DNA of 64,000 bases. Origin: Leptidea sinapis (lineage: Eukaryota; Arthropoda; Insecta; Lepidoptera; Pieridae). A program made the translations under genes and the position numbers. The DNA lies in the NCBI RefSeq assembly GCF_905404315.1, contig NC_066269.1:3596001-3660000 (forward strand). Reading direction: 5' to 3'. This document shows positions 25,001 to 38,800 of this stretch, piece after piece (within the stretch, counting starts at the first letter, position 1; each line of letters begins with the position of its first letter). The notes beneath the pieces were generated by a model that ran no database searches, was not told the DNA's origin, and was given only the letters and a program-made list of their open reading frames with translations.

Positions 25001-26727
25001 GCTGTTCTTTGCCGCTAAAATAGTAATGGCAAAATATTTTTTTTTTTACTTAAGCCAGATTCTTTTATTGATTTTTCAACATTATAATAATAATTGTAAG
25101 CATCACAACACAAAAACGTTACATCAATATGTAATACAGGTAAGATAAATAGTTTTTTATTTATTAATAATAATATCCTAGTGATGCTTGTTTTGCACAC
25201 CGTAAGAAAGCAATGATGTGACGTCATCGACATCAGGTCCAGACGTAAAATATCAAGTCTATTCCAACCGCACTATAGTAAATATGTATTTATGAAACCC
25301 AATTAACATAAGTTACAATCGGTTCAGACTCTCCAGAATTACTTTATTTATATTAAAATATAATTCTTCAGCAAGTCATCTACTCAATTAAAGTTTTAAA
25401 TTTCAACTAACATCACAACATTAAGTATATATTTTAATAATATACTTTGTTTTCAATATGAAACAATTACGACACAATATTGTAATTAAAAAATAAATTC
25501 AATATATTTTAACAAATATGTTCTAAGATTTTTCTAGATATTTATAAATTCTGTAGGGTTTGCCTTGATAAAACTTAAATTAATATTAACTATGTCACAT
25601 AAACAGCGCAATAAATCTATAAATATTTGCATTGTTTTTTTACTGTCATTATGTTTGTCAACTGGTGGTAGTGTATATTTTGAGAACACCTAAAGCTTCT
25701 AAATTAAATATACCAAAGAAGAATAATAATATTATTAAAATAATTCATTAATTTATTAATAAAACAAATTAATGTTATATCAGCTCTAATAATTCACATC
25801 TAGTATAAGTATCATGAATATGATTCTCTGATTAAACCTCATACAAAATAATCAATTTGTATCTATCGTCGACATACAAGGTTTCACCTTCCACTTTTAT
25901 AGATATGACAATTCACTGAGATACATATCATATTACTAATCTACACAATAAATACGACGCGCATACATTCGTTACCAATTAGGTACATTATTAAATACAC
26001 GTTATCCATAACATGGATATTCCAGAATGTGGACATTCCACATCAACATTCGATTGAAATGAGATTTCACAATTATTTGAACAACACTAAAATACATTTG
26101 AGAACAATGTTCATTTATAGTTTTACATTAATTATAAACATTTAATTATAGACATTAAACTTGACTGTAAGTACAGAATTGTACTATCTGTATTTGAGCC
26201 ATAAGTTTCCTTGGGCTATAAAGCTACGAAATACGATCAATCATAAACAAATATGCACTCTATGTTATCATTGAGCATATCCGTTTAATAAATCATATCA
26301 TAGTTTACAAAATGTAGCCACAGTTTAGAGACACGCGTCGGTTATAAATTTGTAAGTCAACAAGATTTTCATCATAGCTTGGTGGCAGATAATTGTTTAA
26401 TCCATATTTAAATATAGTTTTGACAACCTAAGGATATCGAAATTATGCTTATCTTTGGTCCTCTGTTTCATTTTGGTAATAATTATTTAAGTGATTTAAA
26501 TACAGAAATACTGTTAACTACAGAGCCAATCAACACCATAGGCGAGGCAACTACAAGTACCAGAAAGTTAATATGTTGCAGTCCGCAATGTCTCTAAACT
26601 GTGATAAACGCAAGCTGGTATGCGCGATGCGTAATCGTGTACGTACGCGCGTGCGTGCTCACACGAGGTCGCCCAAAGAGTCGCCGTGCTGGAAGTGTCT
26701 CTCGCGCTCAGCGAGGCACAAGTGGCA
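25000..26727 (-). other. Vav 3' flank, possible 3' UTR
   Basis: No transposon and no coding exon recognised in 1.7 kb after the Vav stop. This is consistent with a long 3' UTR. A candidate polyadenylation signal (AATAAA on the - strand) lies at 25752-25757; others are possible. The transcript end is not determined. Confidence 0.35.
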
Positions 26728-26802
26728 TCAGTCAAGCGCGCCGATACACTCAGGTTCCTCGTGCACGCAATCCTTCGGGAAGTAGCCGGATCGGTTGTCG
26801 CC
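26728..26802 (-). CDS. Vav: Vav exon 17: SH3 end and stop
   Basis: Acceptor ATCGAACAG|GGCGAC. Encodes GDNRSGYFPKDCVHEEPECI, then GALD and TGA. GYFPxxCV is the final SH3 strand, where most SH3 domains have GYFPxNYV. Joins phase 0 after exon 16. Confidence 0.92.
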   Translation of the reverse strand, partial: GDNRSGYFPKDCVHEEPECIGALD

Positions 26803-29800
26803 CTGTTCGATACACAAACAACTCCGTAATAAGACTATTTCAATCAAATTAATAAAACTTTCGTTAGTGTGGAGGAACGCCACACATTCAGATACTTCAC
26901 TATGTGTAGGTTGATGAACCTACTGATTACCACTCTTTTACATTAAAAGAGTTGAAATGAGTTTTTTGCCACTTCTCATCAAAAGCTCAACATTTCCGTA
27001 ACGATGGTAAAACATATTTATAAAATTAACATATTTGATATTAATGAATTATTCATATTTATTGATCATTCCATTGTTAGTGTCTAGCTAAAGAGGAAAG
27101 CATAACTTTCAACTTAATAATTATCGAGATTCGTAGACCTTTATCTCGCTTTCATCAAATTAGGCACTACCAACGCTTTGTCAACATCATCGTCCAATAC
27201 CAATGTCGTCATCCCTAAAATATTGTATATAATAAAAATACCAAATCAAGACAAAAATTAGGTATTTGCATGTTCTTTAATCATATTTAAACCACAAACC
27301 CTATATGTACCTTATCGAGAATGCGGCCCTTCCACCATCCGCGGCTGTCCCCCTCCTTGCTGAGCACGAGCACCTTACTGCCGGGGCGGAGCGCTAGCTG
27401 CGTCGCCTCAAGCGGCCGGAAGTCGTGAATCACAGTGGCCACCACTCGTCTGAAGGGCCATTTCAGCGTCGAGTTCAAACTTAAAATTTTATTATAATTT
27501 AAATTAACTCTCTCAATTTTCTTTTTAAGAAAATAAGGGACGAGATTAGCAAGATGTTCAGCTGATGGTAATTGATACGCCCTGCTCATTACAATGTAGT
27601 GCCGCTCAGGATTCTTGAAAAACCCAAAAATTCGGCATTACTATTGCGCTCTTCACCTTCAGACTTAAGATGTTAAGTTTCATTTGCCTAGTAATTTCAC
27701 TAGGTACGGCGCCCTTCAGACCGAAACACAGTAATGTGTAAAGCAGAAATAGGCCTTTTTTGGTACACATAATCTAGCCAGCATCCTGTGCAAAAAAGCC
27801 TTCCACCGGTGAATACCCTTAGCCTTTAACGACAGAGAAACATAGGGCAATGTACGTGCACGAGGCGTAAAATTTTCAATGTTTGTGTGTAGTTACCCGA
27901 CGAAGTTCTCGGCGAGGCTGACTCGCTCGTAATACGTGACGAGCTCGACCACGCTGCGGAAGAAGCGCGACTCGGACAGGAAGTAATGCGGCACCGTGTC
28001 GATCGGCTTGCGGCACACGCGCATGTGCTTCACCGTACTGTCCGTTCTGAAGACACACCATATTGGTAATCAATTCACCGCCACTATCACTATCACATTT
28101 AACCTAAGCTATGCTCTCGCGACCCGCGCGCCCGCAGACGCCACCTGCTCAGCTGTTTTGGCGCCAAACTCGGCGTGGCCACTTGAGATGCTATAGCTAC
28201 TTGTGTTTACATTAGCCGAAGTATAATTATGCAGATTATGTTACGGGCTAGATAAAAAAGCTTGGTTATTGTAAACAAAAAACTTGATTTGCGAAAGATT
28301 TATGCTGTGATATCGCCGCTCTTTTAGAGTTGTAGGAGAAATAGTGACTATATTGCTAAAAGCGTCAAAATAAAAATATTTCAATTGAATTTTTTGTATT
28401 ATTTTACTATAGTCGACTCGCAATGATATGATTTCAATTTCAAAATCACAAAATAATGTTCCCGTTGTGTGCTAAACAAAAATGGCCGCTAATATATTTT
28501 GTTGCACTTTTGATTCATGGCTCTGAGAACTAAGATCAATTAATAATTAAGACCTTCCTTAAAAGCCGGCAATGCTCCTGTGATTCCTCTGGTGTTGCAA
28601 GAGAGTGTGGGCGGCGGTGATCACTTAACACCAGGTTTTCCTCCTTTGCCTTTTCCGTTTGTCCTCCTTTTCCATAAAAACAAAATATTAAAACACCCCG
28701 TAAAAAATTCTCTCTGGTGTTTTTGTCTACAGATAAGTAGATATTGGCATTTTTTTGACGGCTGCCTTACCGTGTCCACGTGGACACAGTAGTATAGGAC
28801 CATAAAAACGCTTGCCGTGTCCACTTGTACACAGGTGCACATGGGAGAATTAAATATTGCTTTTAATATTTTTCAATACAAAATTTAATAGGGACTAGTG
28901 CGGTAACATGAAGTCAAAAGCACGTTTGTTTAAATACTGGATTGCAAGCGTAATTTAATACCTATATAGGTAGTGAACTAACAATATTTAATAAGATCCA
29001 CGTGACAAGCAAGTTTGATAAAAATTATATTATTTTTGAAATTTGGGATAAAACTGAAAAGAGACAATAAGTAGAGACAGTATGCGTGTGTGTGTACGCA
29101 CTTGAGCGAGAGCGCGTAGTGCGTGTCAGCGGCGGGGTGGTGCGGCCGCACTCGCAGCAGGAACGTGCCGTCCACGCGGCGCTCCAGCCGCGCGGTCGCC
29201 ATCTCGCGACCCATCTCACCCACGTACCTGACAAACATAAACAAATAGGGGTAACAAGGTGTGTTGGCCACTTTTTGGTAGGGGAAAATCTTATGGGTTC
29301 GCGTCACCAACATGCTCATGACTGGCGCACGCGATAAATAAATACTTAAAAAAATATAATTATATATAGTTAGACACTTTTTGGATAGGTGAAATCTCGT
29401 GAGTTCGCGTCACCGAAATGCTTATAGCAGTATATCTGTAGCTTTACTGACGGTCTGTCGAGACATCCGGAGGCACTTGTTTGTATGTAGCTTAGACTAT
29501 TTATACAGGTTCAGCACATATTCCGATTTAGAACTAAGCTCTATTTAGAGCAATTCACGCACACTAACACAAAGTGTCATGAAAATCGCGAATGTAATAC
29601 GTAGCTGGTCACGCACACTAAAGTATTATACCTGACCAGTTTTTATCGGTTGTCAACAGCAAGAAACTCTATCTAGACCACAGACGAGTAAAAAAGAAGG
29701 ACTCCGCGCCGTGATATTAGCAAGTGAAGCACCGTTATGCTAGCGTGTGTGCGATTACGGGGGATACTAGTTACACAATTTTTTCTCCCTTAAATAATCA

Positions 29801-32800
29801 TATATGGCCACAAATACTTATAAAGTATCGTTTTTACACTTTTTCACAACGTACAACGGCATTTTTAAAATATTTTATTGAGACGCAAACTGATCTGTCA
29901 CAGTCGGTGACAATTATCATAATGGCCGCCTATCGGCCTGTCGTAGTGTAAGTGTGTGCATAAGGCTATTTTTTTACACGTTAATCAGCTCGTTTTGGTG
30001 CAACACTGTTATATACACGGACTCCTTATTTTTTACGAGTCCGTGACCTACACGTATACATTATTAAAGGTACGTAGTTACCACATGTAGTAATGCAGCG
30101 CGTGGTCTGGTTGGTGCGCGTGCGGCGGCAGCGCGGGCGCCAGGCTGCTCCCGCCTCCGCAGCGCCCCGACAGTGCGATGCAATCCTTATGCACGGACGC
30201 ACTGCACACAGAGCACAGGTAGCCCTGCCAACCCAACAACGGACATTCATCCAAAGTCCGGTCGCCAAGCAGAAAGAATTTCGTACGTTAACTTATATTA
30301 CCTGTCTCTATTACTTCCGCTTAAATAATGCGTCTTGCTCGCTTTATAACATTTACAATCCGTGAGGACGGCTATTGCATCTGTGCGAGCGAGACGCATT
30401 ATATTTACGCCGGAGTGACAGGGACAGGTAATAACAGGTTAATGTACGAAATACTTCGTGCTTAGCGCCGAGACTACTCAAAATATATACACTTTACATG
30501 AGTGCCGGATTAAGGCGACACTAAATGCCAGCGACCTTGGGCGATATGAGTTCACAGCTGCCGGCCCGCCATCTATATCACAAAGCCAATATTTTCAAAA
30601 TTCTTGCGTGGAAAACAGTTTATATGCTTACAATCCTCGTTATTCACAACTAATCTGAATAAATGAACCTACACAAAAAAGTACAAACTATAAGAATAAC
30701 TTTTCTGAGAGAAGTACCAAAAATATGCGTCACGCCATGCCATAAAACTTGTTTAACTTCAAAGACAAGTGGTAGTTCAAAAAGGCTCGGCAGTGTTAAC
30801 TATGACCAGCAGCAAGCATTACCAACCTACAAATAAGACTTAGTGATATGTGTAACAGGATTAAGTAAGTGTTCATAGCTCGGAATGCTACACTTTCACC
30901 ACAAAACTTGTCTAAAACACCATTTTTGCGTGTTTTCTGCTTACTCTTCGCCTTAAGCAAGCGCGGAGCCCTTAGTAATTTCTTTCAGAGTCCGCTATCT
31001 ATATGGAAATAGTCGGTTACAGAGTGTCTGGATGTGGATTGTCTTGACAGATGGCAGACATGAGTGGTTTTAAATATGCGGGGGCCCCTTTCGAGTGGGG
31101 CCGTTTAATCCGGCACTGCTTTACATAATACCATCATACATCAAATTATATGTGTCAAAAGATGTGAATTTGAACATAGATCCATTTCTTCAGGAGATCC
31201 TGAATCCTCAGATTAGATAATAGAAACGTAGGTAAATTTTTCTTAATATTTTTAAACGAGCAATTGTTTTACAAATATTTTTTGATGTTGATTGTACCTC
31301 AGAAATAGCTCTATCAATTCGGATAGAAATTAAAAGAAAATAAATGTACAAAAAGAATAAATTTGGACTGTACTATCTAAAAAAAAATGCAGTGAATCTG
31401 TGCTTAAAAATAAAGTAGGGTTTACGGTACCATTGCATTCTGTTCTATGATTTTTGTTGTTTTATAAACAACCTTGTCCAAATACAAAGAACAAAGGCAA
31501 TCTATAAAAACTCTTTCTCCATTTACACCCACGGCACACACTCTCTTTCTCTTTCCTTGACCCGACTTTGATTGTTACCTTGTGGTTGTAGTGGCCTTCT
31601 ATTCTAAAATATGGTAGTATTCAATGTTTTTCTACTCCAATTTAGTAATTTACTCTATTGTGTCAAAAGTTAACGTCAAAAGATAACATAAAACTTTTCA
31701 TTCCTATCATTCTAAACAAGTCAACTACACTATATGATTTTTTTTAATAGGTACGTGGCATTGGCTACAAAAATTCAGACTATAATTATGAATTGTGTTC
31801 ATAATTAAATAAATTTTAATATCAATTTACCAGCGGGAGGCTAATTTGCACAGGATGCTGTGCAAATTAGCCTCCCACTGGTAAATGTAATGTAATGGTA
31901 TGGGTACAACAACGGCGCCTATTTCTGCCGTGAAGCAGTAATGTGTAAGCATTTCTGTGTTTCGATCTGAAGGGCGCCGTAGCTTGTGAAATTACTGGGC
32001 AAATGAGACTTAACATCCTATGTCTCATGGTTACGAGCGCAGTTGTAGTGCCGCTCAGAATTTTAAAAGTTTCAATAATTTTGAGCGGCACTGCATTGTT
32101 ATGGGCAGGGCGAATCAATTACCATCAGCAGGACGTCCTGCTCGTCTCGTCCCTTATTTTCACAAAAAAAAAAAAAATCTAAATTTCATTTGTGTTTTGC
32201 GCCACATGACAAGCTGTAAACTTCACATATTCGTAGATAGCGCCACCATTCGCGAGCCATTTTTAACTTTTATGCGCACATTAATTTTTATATATTTCGT
32301 GGTCGTTGAATAATATGCCATTTCATGCAATAGCCCATTGTAACACACGACATTCTAATGATACTCATTACCTGCCACTGTTATAAATATCTGCTGCTAG
32401 CTAAGTAGAAAACTAATTTTTAATTGTTAACGTTTAGTCGATAATTATTTTTTATTTGCTTTTTATTGATTAACTTTGTTTTAAATAAGATCTATGTTGT
32501 AATAACTGTAATAGATTTTTTTTTCTTTTCATTTTAAATATGTATTAAATTAATTTTAACCGGCTTCACACACAGATAAGCTTCTTAAAGTTTAAGTATG
32601 TGTTTATTATATTTTAAACGATAAACTACACTGTATTTTAAATAAATATTAAAAAAAAATCAATTTGCATACAATTAGTTTATGCCACAAAGACCGAGGT
32701 GACAACGCGCACTTATTCAGCTCCATTCGCGTTTCGCTGAACGATTTTGATCACACTTATACAGCTCTGCTTCTATCAGCCGCGTACGGCGTCGTAAGAA

Positions 32801-35800
32801 TTAGAATAATAACTTTAAATCACGTCTGCAGTCTTTAATCTTTGTGTGCATAATGATTACGTCAAATCAATGCAGGAACAATACAGGTCGCAACTTGTCG
32901 ACAAGGAGTCGCGAACCATCCCTGTAAACCAGCGCCGAACGCTCTCTATAGTATTCGCATAATAAAAACACATTTATCCTCATTTTATGCTGGTTTGCCG
33001 CGAAAGCAGAATGGACGCGGAAAGCTGAATCGACGCGTACACGTCTCCATACAAAATTGTTGTTTTCTATGGACAAAAGCTGAAAAGAGCTGAATAAGTG
33101 CGCGTAGTCCCTAATTCCTATTTAATTAAGTATGAAAATATCATAATTTACTTTATAAAAATAATCAAATACCTGAAATATCCTTCCCTTGAGGAACTTA
33201 GAACAGTGGTGACAGGTGGCAGGTTGGCCGAACGTGTGCAGAACAAACTTGTGGTTAGTGTTTCTACAACCAGCCGGCTCCAGGTTATCTCTGAATAACA
33301 GACAAAAATATCGAATTCATAGATACTAAATGAATTATTAAGTTATTTACATCTCATATTATAATATCTTAAAATTTTAATTTTATAAATATTAATGATA
33401 GCATTGTGAAATCCGACATGTTTCAGTATAACAGTAGTGTTTAGACAATTTTGTAACATATTTTGCATGTCAATTGACGAAACATATTGGATTATCAATA
33501 ATATTTTGTTAACATCTTAAGTACAATGTTTCCTGCAAATAAAATATCATTTCATATGACCACTCACTCACTGTAATGTGCTTCGAAAAACTTTTGGACA
33601 ATACACTGTGCCATATATTGGGATATATTCTAAATGAATAATTTGTATCTTGAGGCTTGAGTTAGATACATACAGAATATATATAAGATTTATACTGTTG
33701 TTAACCGAGTTATCTATTATTAATCTGATGTTGTATAAAGGCATAGAAGGCATTTATTTTTTCAAAATTGATGTCTTTAGAATTCTTTTTGATGTCATTT
33801 CTAATAACTACTAGATACTATAACCGCTTCGGAAACAAATGGGGTTCTGAGAGAGAAGAAGCGGCGCAAGAAACTCTCCCAGCATTCTTTTTTTGCACTC
33901 TTTTCAATAAAAATATACAATATTGTACAGTCATTTCTGTCGCTATAAAATAATCACAATCTAGTCCCAGGCTGTCCGATCATTTAGATATTCAGCATTG
34001 GAGTAATAGGATTTACGACAGAGCCATTTTTTTTATAAAACATTTATAGTATTGCATTTGCATTAATATGCAACTGTTGAGTTTGTGATAATAGTATCAC
34101 ATGAGTGTTTTAATACCTAATTATCAACAAGACTTTATCTACACCCAGAAGATGAATCCTCTAAGAGAAATTGAAACAGTTAGCTTATTTGTAAAATCAG
34201 TAATGTATCATACATTAACTAAGTGTTAATGAAATACTTAATTATTTCCTTTAGTAGTAATTTACATTTTGTATTGAATAGAATAGATAATAGAATAGAA
34301 ACACTTTATAAGCATTAAAAAAACACAATAATTTACAATATTAATTAAAATCTTAAAATTCTAAATTAAATAACGTAACAAATACTATATAAAATTAAAA
34401 ATAAATAAATTAAAATAACAGTGTGAGCGTGATTCCCTGCTAAAAGGAGCTGACTCAGTATATTTTTGTGTCAGTGCAGAAGACAACAACACAACATTGG
34501 TTTTCAGCAGCCCCTCGTGACATTTGAAGTAGAAAGTTAGTCTTCCCATTGCAAATTAATTAGCGTAAGTATCAAAGTAAGTAGTGTAATAAAATAAAAA
34601 TAAATAAATAATTGTAATAATAATAAATATTAAATCATAGTATAGGTGGCATTAGGTACTATAAATGAGATATAAATATAGTGTGTAATTAGTGGTGAAC
34701 ATTAAATAATAATAAAAAATACAGAATTGTGTTAATTGATAAGATACATTGCACATCAAGGATATTTATTATATAATGATTCTAAAATAGTTTTTTTATA
34801 TTTCAATCTAAAATTTTGAACATTGTGCAATTATTACAATTCACTTGAATATTATGTTCTTTTGCAGCGTTTAAAATATCCGGCGGTGTGCTATCAAAAC
34901 TTCAATCGCTCATTTTTTCAAGATAAATGGCGGGGTTTCGAATAACCTACTTTTTTTTTACGGCGCGCTAGGTTCTGGTAGTGTGGAACGCGCGTAAACG
35001 AAAATGTTCTTTTTTTGCAATTCATATAGATACCACGCATCGAGAAATAAGAATGTGGCTATTTGTTGATACTCTTTCCGCATTAAGGGTTCGAAAAAAA
35101 AACCAAGGAGTGTTGTTATGAAATTCAGTACAACATTACAACACTCGTTTGGATGATGCTATGGTTATTACGACATTGGGTGTTTTAATGTTGGTAATAA
35201 GCTAACTGTTTCCAATGATGAATAGAAGTGAAAACTGCACTATGCATGAACCTCTAAACTGCATATGACGTCCTGGGACGTTATGCTAGGATGACACATG
35301 ATTTCAACCGCTATGAAAGACATTACTATCACCACTAATATATACAGTATGTTCTCATGGCGTCTATGTAGTAATACGTCGGGCGCTTGGCGTCAGAATC
35401 TATTAAGATATACTCGCGTCATACATAAGATCTGTCGATGTCAGGACAGTGACAATAATTATTCCCACATATATAATTCAGACTAGATGTCAATACACTA
35501 CAGTCTGCCAAGCGGTGTGTGTCACTCACATGGCGTCCTGGATGGTGGTGAGCCACTTGCGGCGACACTCCTCGGTGCGCGCGTACAACGTGTACGTGGA
35601 GTTCTTGGTTCGACGCACGAGGTAGAACTGTGCCGACCACCGCGAGTCTGAGCGGAGTGCTCGCCTGCCGCCTCCCTCCTCCACGCGGTACTCCGCCAGC
35701 CGAATGCCCACGCGGTACGAGTACTGGTTGTCCTGTCGACATTTCACATGTCACATACAATTCATTAAAGAAAACGATCATATCACTTATCAATATAATA

Positions 35801-38800
35801 ATATCCGGACGACCGAGGCTCGCTCGGATTTTTAAGAATGTCCAAAACTTGAACAAAAAAAATACTAATAGAACATCTGGATTCGAACCGTGCTCTTCTG
35901 CTTCTCGGGTCACCCAATGTCCCATGTGAGCTATTATAGTCTTTTATTGGAGTAAGCGTTACTTTGCGGAAATCAATAATTATACAAATGATTTAAGTTT
36001 TCTTTAGTGTTAATTCCGCCAATATTTGTTTTCACGAGACTCGTGCCAGATTTTGGCGTGACAACACATCCTGAGGACGCCTCGTGTAGAGGCGAAACAC
36101 GTGTCGAATTGTTTAAAAACAAATATTGGCGGAATTAACACTAAAGAAAACTTAAATCATTTGTATATTATAGTCTTGTATAGAGTGGCAAAATTTAACC
36201 TTTGTATACTAATGTTATTGTAGCTGTTTCTAAATAAAACACGGATAAAACTACATTTTTTTTTATTGAAACCTATCTAGATCGATGTATTGCGCTCGAA
36301 GACCCCAGTATACTGGAGATTTCGGGGAATTGCTTTATTAAAGATATAACATTTTAAATTTAAATTAGGATAACCCTAATTTCGACTGCTAAAGTTACAA
36401 TAATGAATACATGCATCACTGTGCATACCTATAAGTTAGACATATAGGTATTAAGAAAGTAAATAAATAAGTTAGAATTAAATTAATTAACATTTGTGTT
36501 TCAATCTGAAGGACGCGATATCTAGTGAAATTCCTGGGCAAATGAGACTAAACATCTTATGTTTCAAGGTGACGAGCGCAATTGTAGAGTCACTCAGAAT
36601 TTTTGGGTTTTTAAAAATCCTTAGCGGCACTGCATTATAAAGAGCACGGCGTATCAATAACCATCAGCTCAACTTACTGTTCGTCTCATCCTTGTCATAA
36701 AAAAAATACAACTTGCCGCATGAATTACCCGCATAGCCACTAGTACTCACCTTAACAGGTTTACAGAGCAGCATGAGCTTGTCGAACACGAACACGTACC
36801 GGGAGCGCAGCTTCTGGTCCTCGTGAGCTTTGACCTTCAGTTCTCCGTCCAGCAAGAGTCTCCCGTAGGCGGCTAGCACTGCCCCACCCGCGCCCAGCTC
36901 CCCACCGTCCCAGTCTATTATACTCTCCTGGTACACACAATTCTTATTAGCTGAGAATAGAAATACAATTTTGACAGGATATATGTACGAGTAGAACATT
37001 ACCAGTTCGACCATCATTCGGTTCGCTTGAACTCATAACCATTTCTACCACTTAAGACTCAGTGCACTACATCAATTACACAATCCATAAATCTCAGATC
37101 AGTTATACGTCTAGATAGACTATGACAGCTGTGAAAACGTCGAAAAAAATTAAGTGTAGAATTAACCTCTATTTTGAGCAATTCACGCACTCTAAGAACA
37201 AAGTGTACTCTTCTTAAGTCGAACTCAAAAAGACTAGAGGAAGTGAGAGGTGTGCAAACCAGCTTATGGACTGTCAGGATAAGATATGATAAACTTTATT
37301 TGCTATAACTCTTTGTTTCTAGGATGGTTCATAATGTTTATCGTATGCAATTCAGCTTTATACAAAGCATGCAAATATGAGTGATTGAAATGAGGAGGAG
37401 ACTTCTCGCTGCCAATATATGCAGTCGCCATCCAGCCCGTGGTCCTAAATTACTCCGCGAGCACAGAGTTGCTAGAGTTAGCTTCACTCGTAATTGAGGG
37501 ACGTGGCCTCAAGAAGACCGGCGCCGGCGAGTACTGCGAAAGAAAAGGGGACGTTTCGCAGATGTTTGCTCTTAAGAACTAACCCCTAATAGTGGAGACT
37601 CAGTTATGGTTTTGGGCAGCGATTAATGTATTGGACCGTACCGAATTAGTTTTCATAGAAAACGGCACTTTGAATGCACACCGGTACATATCAGAAGTCC
37701 TTACGTACAACCCACATTAACGGTTCTTGTTGAAAATTTGATTTTTATTGACAATAATCGCGCTCTCCAATCTGGCGACTCTGAAGCGTATATTCTAGAG
37801 GTATAGATTGGTCGTTTGGATTGGCCAGCTCAAAGTCCCGACCTCAATCCCATTGAGCACATTTGGGATGTTTATTGAAGTAGGCGTTACTTTGCGAATT
37901 AGAGATTTAGTCCCATCACCTTTGTTACGTATCTCTTCCGGGGGTAATACGTCACAACAGCCGACCTAATTTGATTCAGTCTCGTGCCAGATTTTGGCGA
38001 GACAACACGTCCTGAGGATGCCTTGTGCAGAGGCGAAACACGTGTCGAATTGTTTAAAAACAAATATTGGCGGAATTAACACTAAGGAAAACTTAAATCA
38101 TTTGTACATTTGGGATGTACTAAGACGAAGAGTAAGATCAGTGCAGCCCGCTCGGGAAAACATCAGGGAACTAAGGAATATAATTGCTCAGCAGTGGGAG
38201 CGTATTTCACAAGAAACAATTAAGAATAGCATCGATAGCATGCCACCACACCACCACCATCCGACACTCGATATTAATCTTCTACTTTTTGCTTTTTTAT
38301 TTAAGTAACAGATACGCAACTATCTGTCTAGACTCTGGGTATATTGGTATGGTACGGATATATTTTTTTTAAGGAATAGGAAGACAAACCTGTGTTAAGT
38401 GATCAACGCCACCCACATTCTCTTGAACCAGAGGAATCACAAGAGCTTTGCCGGCCTTTAAGGAAGGTGTACGCGCCTTTTTTGAAGGTACCCATGTCGT
38501 ATCGTCCCGGAAACACCGCACAAGGAAGCTCATTCCACAGCGTTGTAGTACGAGGAAGAAAGCTCCTTGAAAACCGCACTGTGAAGGACCGCCACACTTC
38601 CAGATGGTGGGGATGATATCCTAACATTTTTCATTAATTCCATGGAAATGTAATGACGAAATTGACCGAAACTACTTTTTCTTATTTATTTATAGTATTA
38701 TGATGATACAAGCTACTTAGAATTATGAAATAATCTGCAAATGCCAGTGGAACAGGTTATTTCCTTAGGTGCCAAAGAGAAATATATATTAATGACATTC

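Larger units (their letters stand above)
37395..38290 (+). pseudogene. Tc1-like transposase fossil
   Basis: Translation pieces on the + strand include VWAAINVLDRTELVFIENGT, FIDNNRAL and DWPAQSPDLNPIEHIWDV, then RRRVRSVQPARENIRELRN and QQWERISQETIKNSIDSMP. QSPDLNPIEHIWD is the Tc1 DDE catalytic end. Frames are broken and retroposon H copy 2 is inserted within the IEHIWD codons, so the gene is dead. Confidence 0.8.

Noticed and set aside
26573..26852. Two Arg-rich + strand open frames
   Set aside because: Antisense to and just beyond Vav exon 17; explained by GC-rich coding sequence on the other strand.
30026..30365. Cys/Arg-rich open frames on both strands
   Set aside because: Wrong-frame readings of Vav exon 13 (C1 domain).
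35630..35929. 99-aa + strand open frame
   Set aside because: Antisense to Vav exon 11 and then AT-rich intron; no domain.
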